From Leptospira dzoumogneensis (GTDB lineage Bacteria; Spirochaetota; Leptospiria; Leptospirales; Leptospiraceae), in NCBI RefSeq assembly GCF_004770895.1, contig NZ_RQHS01000023.1, positions 1-53,566 on the forward strand: 53,566 bases of DNA, read 5' to 3'. Of the stretch, positions 1 to 7,886 are shown one piece after another (the first letter of the stretch is position 1; each line of letters opens with the position of its first letter). The notes beneath the pieces are model-generated. The model was not told the origin of the DNA. It searched no databases and saw only the letters and a list, made by a program, of their open reading frames with translations. A program made the position numbers and the translations under genes.

Positions 1-469
1 TTTTTGGTTCGCGCAGAGAGCGCTGAGCTCACGAAGAGCACAGAGAGAATCGCACGCAGAGGCGCGAAGGCGGAGAGGATTTTTCAGGGTAGGTAGACCT
101 AGGAAATTGCGGAATTGTTTGTAGGAACTCCTTCCTCCGGTTTTTTTCTCTCCGCGTCACAGCGGCTCTGCGTGGGAAAAGAACTTAGCGGCTCTGTTGT
201 CCTCCGTGCCTCGACCCGCCAGGGATGCGAAGGGCTTTAGTCCGGGCAAAGCCCGGATGAGCGTGAGCGAACCCGAAGCAGCCCGATCTTCGCGCAGCGA
301 AGAGGCGGCCAAAAATTCCCTTAGAACCGCGTGTTGGAGTTCCTACATTTTCGAATTTTCAAAGAAATATTTTCTTGATGTAAGATAAAAATCGGAAAGG
401 ATTCACGAATTCGCGACCCCAAGGAAACTCCTTCGGGTCTACCTACATAACAGGGAGCACCGAACTCGA
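1..469. repeat. Gene-free, repeat-rich region
   Basis: This stretch holds no convincing gene. It contains an imperfect inverted repeat made of CGCAGAG/CTCTGCG-rich arms (about 54-77 and 148-173), a GC-rich two-hairpin repeat (209-310, listed separately), a degenerate palindrome TGTTGGAGTTCCTACA (332-347), and an 11-base inverted repeat GTAGGTAGACC (89-99) / GGTCTACCTAC (436-446) that brackets most of the region. An open frame at 197-388 runs through the repeat, has repeat-derived composition and no ribosome-binding site, and is not called as a gene. Confidence 0.6.
209..310 (+). repeat. GC-rich two-hairpin dispersed repeat, left copy
   Basis: The element contains GATGCGAAGGGCTTTAGTC, a perfect hairpin TCCGGGC-AAA-GCCCGGA (241-257), GAGCGTGAGCGAACCCG, AGCAGC, and a second perfect hairpin TCTTCGC-GCA-GCGAAGA (287-303) followed by GGCGGCC. 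A diverged copy with the same order of parts lies on the other strand near the right end (about 53331-53444). Conserved linkers with diverged but still pairing stems suggest that the folded structure is what is conserved. Confidence 0.6.
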
Positions 470-1210
470 ATGAAACGAATTCCATCCTTAAGATTTCTTT
501 TATTAGGGATCTTTCTTTTAACTACCTCATCCTTATCCGCAGCGGGAACTTATTCCGAAGGTTGGACGGTCGCAAAATTGATCCAATTCGAAAGCAGAGG
601 GATCGTTTTCGAATCTTACGAAGGTCTTTTAGAAGTTTATACCATAAACGATTCAGAAGCTTGCGACGAAATGAAAGACGAATGTTTTGTTCCGGCAAAA
701 CAAAAAATCGAATTCAGCGTACGTCCTGAAAATGCAGATGTGGTAAACTTCTTAAGCAAAAGTCTAAACCAAGAAATTTTAGTCCAATACAGGGTCCACA
801 GAATAGAAGCTCTTGCATTGTCTTCCGATTTCGAAGTGGTAGGAGCTCAACTCCAAGAAAGATCCCTTCCTAAAGGTCTGCCTGATAAGATCGTAAGCAA
901 AACTAAAACAGGCGGGAAAAGGAATTTTTCAGTCACAGGCCGCATTCTAAGTTTAGAATATAAGGGAACTATGATCGGAACTTGGGAAGGTCTATATCTG
1001 GACGAGACCAGAAATAAAGTTCACCCATTCTCTATCACCGACGAAGAGATCGCAACCTTCGCCACAAACACTCTTAAATTCGGTCTTAGATATTTCTTAG
1101 GAGTTTCCGTGGCTTATGTAACCGGTTGGAGAGATTCTCATTATGATATTTATGAGATCAACTTCAAAGCTCCTGCGGGTGCATTAGAGCCTGCCGGCAA
1201 AACCCAATAA
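470..1210 (+). CDS. Exported protein of unknown function
   Basis: The product is 246 residues and begins with a Sec signal peptide: KR near the start, a hydrophobic stretch at about residues 8-22, and a probable signal peptidase I site after SLSAA. The mature part has two similar-looking halves, each with a tryptophan-glycine/threonine turn and a segment of the type FESYEGLLE or GTWEGLYLDE, which suggests a duplicated beta-rich domain. I recognise no enzyme motif. A strong intrinsic terminator follows 24 bases after the stop, so this is a single-gene unit. It is probably periplasmic or secreted; function unknown. Confidence 0.75.
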   Translation: MKRIPSLRFLLLGIFLLTTSSLSAAGTYSEGWTVAKLIQFESRGIVFESYEGLLEVYTINDSEACDEMKDECFVPAKQKIEFSVRPENADVVNFLSKSLNQEILVQYRVHRIEALALSSDFEVVGAQLQERSLPKGLPDKIVSKTKTGGKRNFSVTGRILSLEYKGTMIGTWEGLYLDETRNKVHPFSITDEEIATFATNTLKFGLRYFLGVSVAYVTGWRDSHYDIYEINFKAPAGALEPAGKTQ

Positions 1211-1233
1211 TCTACATTAAGATTTTGTTAAAT

Positions 1234-1275
1234 AAAAAGACCGATGTGGGATTCCTGCATCGGTCTTTTTATTTT
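1234..1275 (+). terminator. Intrinsic terminator
   Basis: A perfect 13-base stem, AAAAAGACCGATG (1234-1246) pairing with CATCGGTCTTTTT (1258-1270), has an 11-base loop and a T-rich tail. It ends the exported-protein gene at 470-1210. Confidence 0.9.
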
Positions 1276-1297
1276 AGAGCGCCGAGATCTGGCCGAT

Positions 1298-1347
1298 GTT
1301 GGAACTCCAACGTGGTTTGGAAGGCGGCCCCACCCAGCTTAGGGTGG
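1298..1347. repeat. Intergenic palindromes
   Basis: GTTGGAACTCCAAC (1298-1311) has six-base arms around a two-base centre. It is followed by a hairpin CCACCC-AGCTTA-GGGTGG (1330-1347) in a GC-rich patch unlike the surrounding AT-rich DNA. Both lie between converging genes. Confidence 0.5.
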
Positions 1348-1427
1348 AGGAGGCGGGTTAGTGGGAGAAGCCTTGCACTCTATATCATAAAATCGTAAAA
1401 TTTACAACTAAAAATAGGAGCCTCTTT

Positions 1428-1443
1428 TGTAGGAGCTCCTACA
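1428..1443. repeat. Perfect 16-base palindrome
   Basis: TGTAGGAGCTCCTACA is a perfect palindrome, located 15 bases past the stop of the capA-like gene on the minus strand. Relatives of the same GTAGGANNTCCTAC pattern occur at 332-347, 1298-1311 and 16337-16354, always outside genes. Confidence 0.6.
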
Positions 1444-1457
1444 TCAAAAATCTTCAA

Positions 1458-2501
1458 TTAAGGATGGAAGCTTCCGTCAGATTGAAATTTCGGTCCTTTT
1501 CCCGGGAAATCGGATTTAGTCAAAGATTGGATCAGTTCCGTAGTTTTGGCGTCCGGATCCGGAGCAGGAATTCCATTTTGGCTCAACTGCAATGGATGTA
1601 TCTTACCTTTGATAAAATTCCCTTGTTTATCCAAGTCCGCTTCTAATACCAAAGAATAACCGCCGTATCCTTTTGTAGAAAATACTCTATATCCTAAAAA
1701 GTTTCCTAAAGAGTAAGCTATCAGTTTTCCTTTATACAATTCGAATGCTCTAGGTAAATGAGGACCATGTCCTATGAATAAGTCCGCACCTGCATCGATC
1801 AATGCATGAGAAAGTGCGACCAAATTCCCTCTATATTCTCCGTAAAATCTTTCTTGTTCATTTTTTACGTGTAAAGCAGGTCCACCTTCCGCTCCACCAT
1901 GGACTGATATAAAGACCAATTGTGCTTTTTTCTTAGCTTCTTTTACAAGAGCCACACCTTCTTCTATATGGTTCACATGGTTATGAGCGCTTTCCATATG
2001 ACTGAATCCGATCCAAGCCACAGAAATTCCTTTTGCGTTCATATAAGTGATCGCACCTTTTTTTCCGGTGAATCTTACTCCGGCTTCCGAAAGATTTTTA
2101 CCCGTATCTTCGAAACCTTGTTGGTGAAAATCCAAACTATGGTTATTCGCGATGGAAACTATATCGAATCCGACATCCTTTAGAATTTTTGCATATGATG
2201 GAGGAGTTCTGAAAGCGAATATAAGAGGACGATTTATATTTTTAGCACAATGAGGATAGTCGGTAAGAGTACTTTCAAAATTCGCAAATAGAATATCTGC
2301 CCCTCTCAAACTAGGTTCCACCTGAGAGAACAAAGTGTTTCTAGGATCGGAAGGAAGTTTATTCTCCGGATAATTGGTTCCCATGACCAAATCCCCTACC
2401 GCCTTGATCTTCAAAGTTTCAGGTTCTACTGATTCAATCGGCTGGCATTGGGAAAATAAAAGAGAGAGTCCCAGAGAGGACAATACAAGGATTCTATACA
2501 T
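1458..2501 (-). CDS. CapA family lipoprotein (poly-gamma-glutamate synthesis type metallophosphoesterase)
   Basis: The 347-residue product has a short lipoprotein-type leader ending in SLLFSQC (Cys19), so it is probably membrane-anchored. The rest matches the CapA/PGA_cap fold: AVGDLVMG near the N-terminus, [31 protein letters not shown] and [20 protein letters not shown], followed by SLGNFL. These Asp/Asn/His residues are the expected two-metal centre of calcineurin-like phosphoesterases. In Bacillus CapA belongs to poly-gamma-glutamate export, but no capB, capC or capD neighbours are visible here, so the substrate is unknown. There is no clear Shine-Dalgarno site before the ATG. Confidence 0.88.
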   Translation of the reverse strand: MYRILVLSSLGLSLLFSQCQPIESVEPETLKIKAVGDLVMGTNYPENKLPSDPRNTLFSQVEPSLRGADILFANFESTLTDYPHCAKNINRPLIFAFRTPPSYAKILKDVGFDIVSIANNHSLDFHQQGFEDTGKNLSEAGVRFTGKKGAITYMNAKGISVAWIGFSHMESAHNHVNHIEEGVALVKEAKKKAQLVFISVHGGAEGGPALHVKNEQERFYGEYRGNLVALSHALIDAGADLFIGHGPHLPRAFELYKGKLIAYSLGNFLGYRVFSTKGYGGYSLVLEADLDKQGNFIKGKIHPLQLSQNGIPAPDPDAKTTELIQSLTKSDFPGKGPKFQSDGSFHP

Positions 2502-2553
2502 AGGGGAAGGATTTTAGAAACCCTGTCCCCGGCAAAGCGGTTTTTACCTTAGA

Positions 2554-3132
2554 TTAATCCGGAAAGGAGGCGGTGATCACTGCATTAGGATTTACGATCA
2601 CCGGAAGAATTCCTATAGTTTCGCCTTCGGCAAAGTCCATATCCGAACTATAGCTGGCGGCAAAAAATTCAATCACGCAACTACCAGGCTCTAAAAATCT
2701 GGCAAAACTTTGCTGAGCAGAATAATTTGATGAACCGGAAAATACGACCGAAGAAGGATTATCATCGCTCTGAGGAGGACAATTTATATAGTTCAATCCG
2801 GCTTGTAGAACGGATTCCCCATTTCCACTCCATTCAGAAGGGATGGGAGCTTTGATGGAAACAGTATAAGAACCGGATATACCTTCCGTTAAGGCCAAGA
2901 CAGGAGGATTAAACTGCAAAAGATAAGGACTCGAAATTACTCCGAGCACTGATAATATAGCCGCGGCTTGTTTGTCGGGTTCTTTTTTATCCGGTTCAGA
3001 AAGGCCTAAGAACTCTTTGCCCACATCTGTTCCCGTAAGTACAAGTCCACAACTTACGTTATGGGCAATAAGCATTAGGAAGATAAAACTTGTTATAAAT
3101 TTATTTCTAAGACAAAGAGAAGATCGCATCAT
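2554..3132 (-). CDS. Predicted lipoprotein of unknown function (related to 4142-4684)
   Basis: This is a 192-residue protein with a basic N-terminus, a hydrophobic stretch and a lipobox ending HNVSC (Cys at about 28). The mature part starts CGLVL, has a charged Asp/Glu/Lys linker, then [10 protein letters not shown] and a beta-rich domain with [11 protein letters not shown]. The lipoprotein at 4142-4684 has the same order: CGLAL, polar linker, ILAALGL, then SGSVSYQITVP. The two are probably paralogues, separated by a methyltransferase gene on the other strand. No catalytic motif is seen; a surface or periplasmic structural role is only a guess. The start could also be the second of the two adjacent ATG codons. 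Confidence 0.7.
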   Translation of the reverse strand: MMRSSLCLRNKFITSFIFLMLIAHNVSCGLVLTGTDVGKEFLGLSEPDKKEPDKQAAAILSVLGVISSPYLLQFNPPVLALTEGISGSYTVSIKAPIPSEWSGNGESVLQAGLNYINCPPQSDDNPSSVVFSGSSNYSAQQSFARFLEPGSCVIEFFAASYSSDMDFAEGETIGILPVIVNPNAVITASFPD

Positions 3133-3233
3133 CTACGTTTAACAATAAATTTACCCAAAAAGCAAGCCTTAAAAATCGGGATCAGGTTCCCATTTTATGT
3201 CGGAAAACCCCGCAAACCACCGATCCTTATAGT

Positions 3234-4103
3234 ATGCAATCCATCCCTTGCAATACTTGTTCTAATTCCGAATTCACCCCGCTCTTCACCAAGGCCAGTC
3301 CCAAAGGAGAGATCTTCCAAATAGTAGAATGCAAAAAATGTAAATTAGTTCAGGTCAATCCCCAGCCAAGCTTGGAAGAAGTTTCCAAGTATTATGAGGA
3401 TTCTTACTTCACCCAAAGGACCGACAGAGGTTACGATAATTATTATTCTGAAGATACCAAAAAAGAGATCGCAAGAGTATTCAATCTGAATCTGAAAGAT
3501 CTAGGTTTTTTTGACTGGGAAAGAATGTTGGGCCCAGAAAGATCCGCTTTAGATGTGGGTTGTGCTGCAGGTTATTTTTTGGATTATCTCAAAAGCAGAA
3601 ATTGGAAAACCAAAGGATTGGATATCGCAAGCGGCCCTGTTCGTTTTGCAAAAGAGACCCTAGGATTAGATGTAGAACAAAAAGATTTTCTGACCTGGGA
3701 TTTGGACGGAAAAGAAAAATTCGATCTGATCACTCTTTGGGCGAGTATAGAACATCTTCATCATCCGAAAGAAACACTTCAGAAAATTCTAAAACACTTA
3801 AAACCGGGCGGAAGAATGATCCTCTCCACTTGTAGATACGGAGTTCTTGCAAAATATCTAGGACCTAAATGGAGATATTTAAATGTTCCGGAACATCTTT
3901 ATTATTATAGTCTGCCAGGAATTATTTCTTTAGGAAATGAGTTGGGCTATATTCCGCTAGGTCATATTTCTTATGGAAGCGGTCTGACTGCTAAAAAAGG
4001 ATCCGGGATCTTATACAAAACTTCTAAGAAGGTGGCAGACTGGGCAGTCAAAAAATTCGACCAAGGTGATATGATGGCCGTTTGTTTCGGAGTGGCTAGG
4101 TAA
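3234..4103 (+). CDS. Class I SAM-dependent methyltransferase with N-terminal zinc-ribbon-like cysteines
   Basis: The 289-residue product begins with two CxxC pairs (CNTC at residues 6-9 and a second pair CKKC near 34-37) that would bind zinc. A Methyltransf_23-type Rossmann domain follows: [15 protein letters not shown] is the SAM-binding motif I, GLDI is the acidic end of strand 2, and [16 protein letters not shown] with LKPGGRMIL are motifs IV to VI. This layout is typical of methyltransferases acting on sugars, lipids or other small molecules, often in surface polysaccharide loci. No such locus is present here, so the substrate is unknown. The gene stands alone between two related lipoprotein genes on the opposite strand. 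Confidence 0.85.
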   Translation: MQSIPCNTCSNSEFTPLFTKASPKGEIFQIVECKKCKLVQVNPQPSLEEVSKYYEDSYFTQRTDRGYDNYYSEDTKKEIARVFNLNLKDLGFFDWERMLGPERSALDVGCAAGYFLDYLKSRNWKTKGLDIASGPVRFAKETLGLDVEQKDFLTWDLDGKEKFDLITLWASIEHLHHPKETLQKILKHLKPGGRMILSTCRYGVLAKYLGPKWRYLNVPEHLYYYSLPGIISLGNELGYIPLGHISYGSGLTAKKGSGILYKTSKKVADWAVKKFDQGDMMAVCFGVAR

Positions 4104-4141
4104 TTTGTCTGATAGAACTTTCTAAAGTTCGAATCACCGAT

Positions 4142-4684
4142 TTACTCTATAGTCACATTTATATTGCCGATCGAAGTTCCTATCAAAGAAGAAGCAGAAC
4201 TCGGAGCGGAAGTTACAGTATGCAAAATAGTTCCACTTCCCTGTTTACCACAGGAAAAAGTGATGGTAGTGGAAGTTGTAGGGTAACCCTGGTCTTGTGC
4301 AAAACCAAAAGTATTCGGACTAGGATTGGAACAAAACACATTCCCGCTATTCCAAGTAATACTTAAATCGATTTGGCCCGTATCGGAAGTAGGCCATTTA
4401 GGAACAGTTATCTGGTAAGAAACGCTTCCGGAAGTAGTAATCGTCTGACTGCCACTTACTGAAAAAGAAAGAAGACCGGAAGCGCCGCCTCCAGTAGCTC
4501 CGCCACCCTCGCTCAAACCCAATGCGGCCAAAATAGGATCGTTATTATTATTCTCCTGGGATACCTTAGCCTGCTCTTCGGATTGGTATCCTAATGCAAG
4601 TCCACAATCCAGCATCAGTGCGGCAAATAGGAATATTATAAATTTATAAAGTATAGAATCGGATAAAAAACGGTAAGATAACAT
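4142..4684 (-). CDS. Predicted lipoprotein of unknown function (related to 2554-3132)
   Basis: From the ATG at 4684 the product is 180 residues: MLSYRF, a hydrophobic segment and a lipobox ending LMLDC. A longer frame would need a TTG at 4735 and would put a polar 17-residue piece in front of the signal peptide, so the ATG is preferred. After CGLAL come a polar Gln/Asn linker, ILAALGL, a Gly-rich linker and a Ser/Thr-rich beta-sandwich-like domain with two cysteines about 36 residues apart. The architecture matches the 2554-3132 lipoprotein. Function unknown. Confidence 0.7.
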   Translation of the reverse strand: MLSYRFLSDSILYKFIIFLFAALMLDCGLALGYQSEEQAKVSQENNNNDPILAALGLSEGGGATGGGASGLLSFSVSGSQTITTSGSVSYQITVPKWPTSDTGQIDLSITWNSGNVFCSNPSPNTFGFAQDQGYPTTSTTITFSCGKQGSGTILHTVTSAPSSASSLIGTSIGNINVTIE

Positions 4685-4814
4685 AGGAGAATTTCCCTGA
4701 CAAGTATGATAAGCCAATATCAGGCCTTTGCACAAGTAGGATTTTCGTGATAAGTAAATTTATTGACTGAAAGTTAGGAGCCGCATCCCCCAAAGGAGGG
4801 ATGCGATCATTAGA

Positions 4815-5546
4815 TCAGTGTTTTTCTTTTCCAGGTTCTTTAGGAGCAGGAGTATCTTTTACTTTGATGATCTTGGTAGCGAAGATCACTTTATATACTT
4901 CCTTTTTCAAAAGAGTAAACTCATGCTTTTGACCGTTGGAATCTTCCGTTTCCAGTTTGAGGGAATCCACGTCTTGGCCCACTACCCTGGCTTCGGTTGT
5001 TTTACCGGTTCTCAGAATGATCATGCTGTAATTTTTACCTGCATTCTCCGCCGGGCTTGTTTTATCCAAATACTTACGTAGAGCATCTTCCAATTCTTTT
5101 TCGGTTTTAGAAAAGAACTCTGCATGAGCCCTAGTCTTTTCTTCTTCGAAGAATTTTTCGTATTGGTCTTTATGAACGAATCTGGTACCTATATCGCATT
5201 CATTAATCGTTACTTTATAGAATGTTATGGTGCTGAAAAAACCGGTAAGCACATTCAGAGTTGCCTGCCATCCATTCACGGAATGTTCTGCGAAGTAAAT
5301 CTTACCTTCTTTCTTGTCGATCTCTATATCCCTCGAACCAGGGATACGCCATAGACCATAAAATGCGAACCAACGATTATAATGCGTCAGCTCCTCGCAG
5401 GGTTTACTGCCTGCTTCCAGGCCTAGTTTATCCTCTTCTGCGAATTCTATCCTTTTATCTAAAGTACAGTTTTGGAGATATAATGAGGTTATACCGATTA
5501 GGGTAATAATTTTACAAAAATTCGAATATCGTCTACTTGGAAGCAT
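4815..5546 (-). CDS. Predicted lipoprotein of unknown function
   Basis: The product has 243 residues. A basic N-terminus and a hydrophobic stretch end in a lipobox SLYLQNC (Cys27). The first half holds an aromatic segment around YNRWFAFYGLWRIPGS and a second hydrophobic stretch LNVLTGFFSTITF. The middle is a charged helix (residues about 140-165). The C-terminal third looks like a small beta domain with TTEARVVGQDVDSLKLETED, the type of repeat seen in spirochaetal lipoproteins, and then a Lys/Pro-rich tail. It is probably part of a minus-strand cluster with the gene at 5589-6083. No function can be assigned. Confidence 0.7.
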   Translation of the reverse strand: MLPSRRYSNFCKIITLIGITSLYLQNCTLDKRIEFAEEDKLGLEAGSKPCEELTHYNRWFAFYGLWRIPGSRDIEIDKKEGKIYFAEHSVNGWQATLNVLTGFFSTITFYKVTINECDIGTRFVHKDQYEKFFEEEKTRAHAEFFSKTEKELEDALRKYLDKTSPAENAGKNYSMIILRTGKTTEARVVGQDVDSLKLETEDSNGQKHEFTLLKKEVYKVIFATKIIKVKDTPAPKEPGKEKH

Positions 5547-5588
5547 ACGACATGTTCAATACGCTATAATAACGTAATCAAATCTATT

Positions 5589-6083
5589 TTAATTCTGTCC
5601 GATTTTTTTTGGGGGAAGTGTAGAAGTTTTTCTGCCCCTAGGATCCGAAGTTGCCGCCACCGGCCAGAGTATCTTCTTCTTTGGTTTGTCCTTAAACAAT
5701 CTTACAAAAAAGTAAAATGGTACTGCGATCGCCAAAAACAGAAAAAGATATCTAGGAAGAGTGGATTCTAGAATGGATTCGCGTATTAAACCAAGGGCAC
5801 GTCCCTCGTTCTCCGGGATCTTATTTCGATAATCAGAGCCGTATTCGTAGGCATAAACTTTCAATTTCAGGCCTCTCCAAGCCTTTTCGATCGGATTCAA
5901 TCTATTCTCAAATGCGGATTCCGAACTTACCCGATCTAATTTTAATACGCTGCCTAACATTGCGCTTATCAGAAAAAAGCAGAATGGAATTCCTACCAAG
6001 AGCAGGAATAAAGGAGAAGAAGATCCGTTACTAGATGGGACCTTCTTTATTTGCTTCTTATTCTTTGGTTTTGCAGAATTCAT
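5589..6083 (-). CDS. Small inner-membrane protein of unknown function
   Basis: The 164-residue protein has two predicted membrane segments, about residues 23-48 (FLLLVGIPFCFFLISAML) and 111-130 (YLFLFLAIAVPFYFFVRLF). A polar loop of roughly 60 residues lies between them, and both ends are very basic (KPKNKKQIKK; KDKPKKKILW and RGRKTSTLPPKK). By the positive-inside rule both ends should be cytoplasmic and the loop periplasmic. No known domain is recognised. It lies 42 bases upstream of the lipoprotein gene at 4815-5546 and may be co-transcribed with it. Confidence 0.6.
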   Translation of the reverse strand: MNSAKPKNKKQIKKVPSSNGSSSPLFLLLVGIPFCFFLISAMLGSVLKLDRVSSESAFENRLNPIEKAWRGLKLKVYAYEYGSDYRNKIPENEGRALGLIRESILESTLPRYLFLFLAIAVPFYFFVRLFKDKPKKKILWPVAATSDPRGRKTSTLPPKKIGQN

Positions 6084-6187
6084 CGCTTAAAAATTTGACT
6101 GCCCGAGTACAAACTTCCTCTATTAGTATCGAACGAAAGTCCTTGCTTTTCCAAGGAGTTTTTCTAAGGTTCTAAAGAATTGCAAAC

Positions 6188-6874
6188 ATGCGACATATTC
6201 GCTTCCTTCTTCTTATCCTATTAACCTCCTGCACAACGGTTGGATTTCATAGATCTTCCGTGAGAGATACATACGAATACGGAAAAATGAAATTTATCCG
6301 AGTATGCGTATGGAAGGACGAAAACGTATCCAAGGAAAGAATGGACTATCTATTCGATTCTTGGAATGAAGAATTGGTCCTATATAATCTGCAGGCAAAG
6401 GTAGCTCAGGTAAAAGATTGGCAAAGACCCGGATGGACCGGTAAAGCAATCATGGAAGAATTATATAAGGCGGAACTTCCGGACGGATGCGATCGGATCT
6501 TGGCATTGGCAGGAGTTAGATTCTCCGACATTGCATACGAATTTGCTTCTTATATTCTAGCATTATTTTTCATCCCTACATTCGAAGTTTTAGGAGCAGT
6601 GGATAGTCCCACCGGAACCAGAGGATTTGTTTTAGCTCATACCGCATCTCTTGGACATTTGCTCGTAGGCGGAGCCGCAAATACGATAGTCCACGAAGGG
6701 TATCATCTATTAGGATGCGGACATGCATTTTATCTTTCGGAATGTTACGGACAGATCAAAGAATTAAAAACGACCTCAGAAATTGCAGGAGATTCTTTCT
6801 TCCCGGCTACTTATCCTGGAGGAGGATTTATCACTTCCCGAAAACAGTTAAATTATTTCTTTTTAGGACGTTAA
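6188..6874 (+). CDS. Predicted lipoprotein with a metzincin-type zinc-binding motif
   Basis: This 228-residue product has a very short lipoprotein signal peptide, with lipobox LLTSC (Cys15). Residues 169-179 read HEGYHLLGCGH, an exact HExxHxxGxxH metzincin consensus: His169, His173 and His179 would bind zinc and Glu170 would be the catalytic base. A hydrophobic helix-like segment at about 119-134 may pack in the core. Metzincins normally have a Met-turn downstream, but there is no methionine after the motif, so the fold may be non-classical. The motif cysteine does not fit the archaemetzincin pattern. Proteolytic function is inferred from the motif only. Nothing in the neighbourhood suggests a substrate. 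Confidence 0.75.
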   Translation: MRHIRFLLLILLTSCTTVGFHRSSVRDTYEYGKMKFIRVCVWKDENVSKERMDYLFDSWNEELVLYNLQAKVAQVKDWQRPGWTGKAIMEELYKAELPDGCDRILALAGVRFSDIAYEFASYILALFFIPTFEVLGAVDSPTGTRGFVLAHTASLGHLLVGGAANTIVHEGYHLLGCGHAFYLSECYGQIKELKTTSEIAGDSFFPATYPGGGFITSRKQLNYFFLGR

Positions 6875-6941
6875 ACATACAATCCACTCCACTTATTAGA
6901 TTCCTACTTTAATCAAATCAGGCTTATAGAAACTTGGAAGA

Positions 6942-7886
6942 ATGAGCCAAACTCCCGAGAAGGCCAAAGAACATTTTTCATTAGGATTCAGCGAAGAAAC
7001 CTTGGGTTATCTATACGCTTTGGGAGGCACAGTTTTATTCTCCTCCAAAGGAGTACTCGTAAAACTAGTTTATAAATTTGGAATAGACTCGGTCACGGTT
7101 TTGGCGCTCAGAATGATATTTGCAATCCCATTCTTCGCATTCGTTCTTTACCAAGAATCCGCTAAAACTTCCGACACACCGATCTCTCGGAAAGATTATG
7201 GGATCGTAGTTTTACTCGCATTCATCGGCTATTATATGGCCAGCTTTTTCGATTTCTGGGGATTGGAATACTTATCCGCTTCCATGGAAAGACTGGTCCT
7301 ATTTACATACCCGGCACTTGTTTTACTTTTAGGTTTCGTTTTTTTAAAGAAGAAGGTTCACAAGATAGAGATCTACTCCGTGGCTCTCACATACTCAGGC
7401 ATACTATTGGCATTTCTACCCGACGCGGAAGCACAAGGAAAATCGGCATGGATCGGTGCCACCCTAGTGTTCCTTTCCGCATTAGCTTACGCAGTCTATT
7501 TAATAGGAAGCGGACAGATGATCCCCAAACTGGGATCACGAAAATTCACCGCACTTTTGATGATCTGGTCGGGAGTTTTTGTGCTGATCCATTTCCTTTT
7601 CAGAAAGGATTATAAAATCTTAATAAATCAACCGCTGCCAGTCTACGCCTACGGATTTGCATTAGGATTTTTAACCACGGTATTACCTGCATTCTTAACA
7701 ACCGCAGGGATACAAAGAATAGGTTCCAATAAGGCTTCCATTGCAGGAAGTGTAGGCCCGGTATTTACCTTATTTCTGGCGGCCATCCTTTTAGGAGAGA
7801 TCATCACCTGGGAAAATATGGTCGGAACGATCATAGTTCTTTCAGGAGTTTTTCTATTAGGAAGAAAGAAGAAGGTTCTGGATTAA
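6942..7886 (+). CDS. DMT-superfamily (EamA) transporter
   Basis: The 314-residue membrane protein has about ten transmembrane helices in two EamA repeats. The first opens with YLYALGGTVLFSSKGVLVKL. The second, from about residue 170, ends with LLGEIITWENMVGTIIVLSG and a basic tail GRKKK. The length is typical of EamA/RhaT-type metabolite exporters of the inner membrane. The substrate cannot be read from sequence. A GGAAG Shine-Dalgarno-like site precedes the ATG. Its stop codon directly abuts the stop of the converging phosphatase gene. Confidence 0.88.
   Translation: MSQTPEKAKEHFSLGFSEETLGYLYALGGTVLFSSKGVLVKLVYKFGIDSVTVLALRMIFAIPFFAFVLYQESAKTSDTPISRKDYGIVVLLAFIGYYMASFFDFWGLEYLSASMERLVLFTYPALVLLLGFVFLKKKVHKIEIYSVALTYSGILLAFLPDAEAQGKSAWIGATLVFLSALAYAVYLIGSGQMIPKLGSRKFTALLMIWSGVFVLIHFLFRKDYKILINQPLPVYAYGFALGFLTTVLPAFLTTAGIQRIGSNKASIAGSVGPVFTLFLAAILLGEIITWENMVGTIIVLSGVFLLGRKKKVLD

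Noticed and set aside
197..388. Open frame of 63 codons in the left repeat region
   Set aside because: It reads through the GC-rich hairpin repeat, lacks a ribosome-binding site, and its composition follows the repeat.
1458..2501. Capsule (poly-gamma-glutamate) biosynthesis locus
   Set aside because: Only a CapA-type gene is present; capB, capC and capD are missing from the surroundings.
4685..4735. N-terminal extension from a TTG for the 4142-4684 lipoprotein
   Set aside because: It would place 17 polar residues before the signal peptide; the ATG at 4684 gives a clean lipoprotein leader.
6188..6874. Archaemetzincin identity for the zinc-motif lipoprotein
   Set aside because: The cysteine pattern after the histidines does not fit the archaemetzincin consensus.
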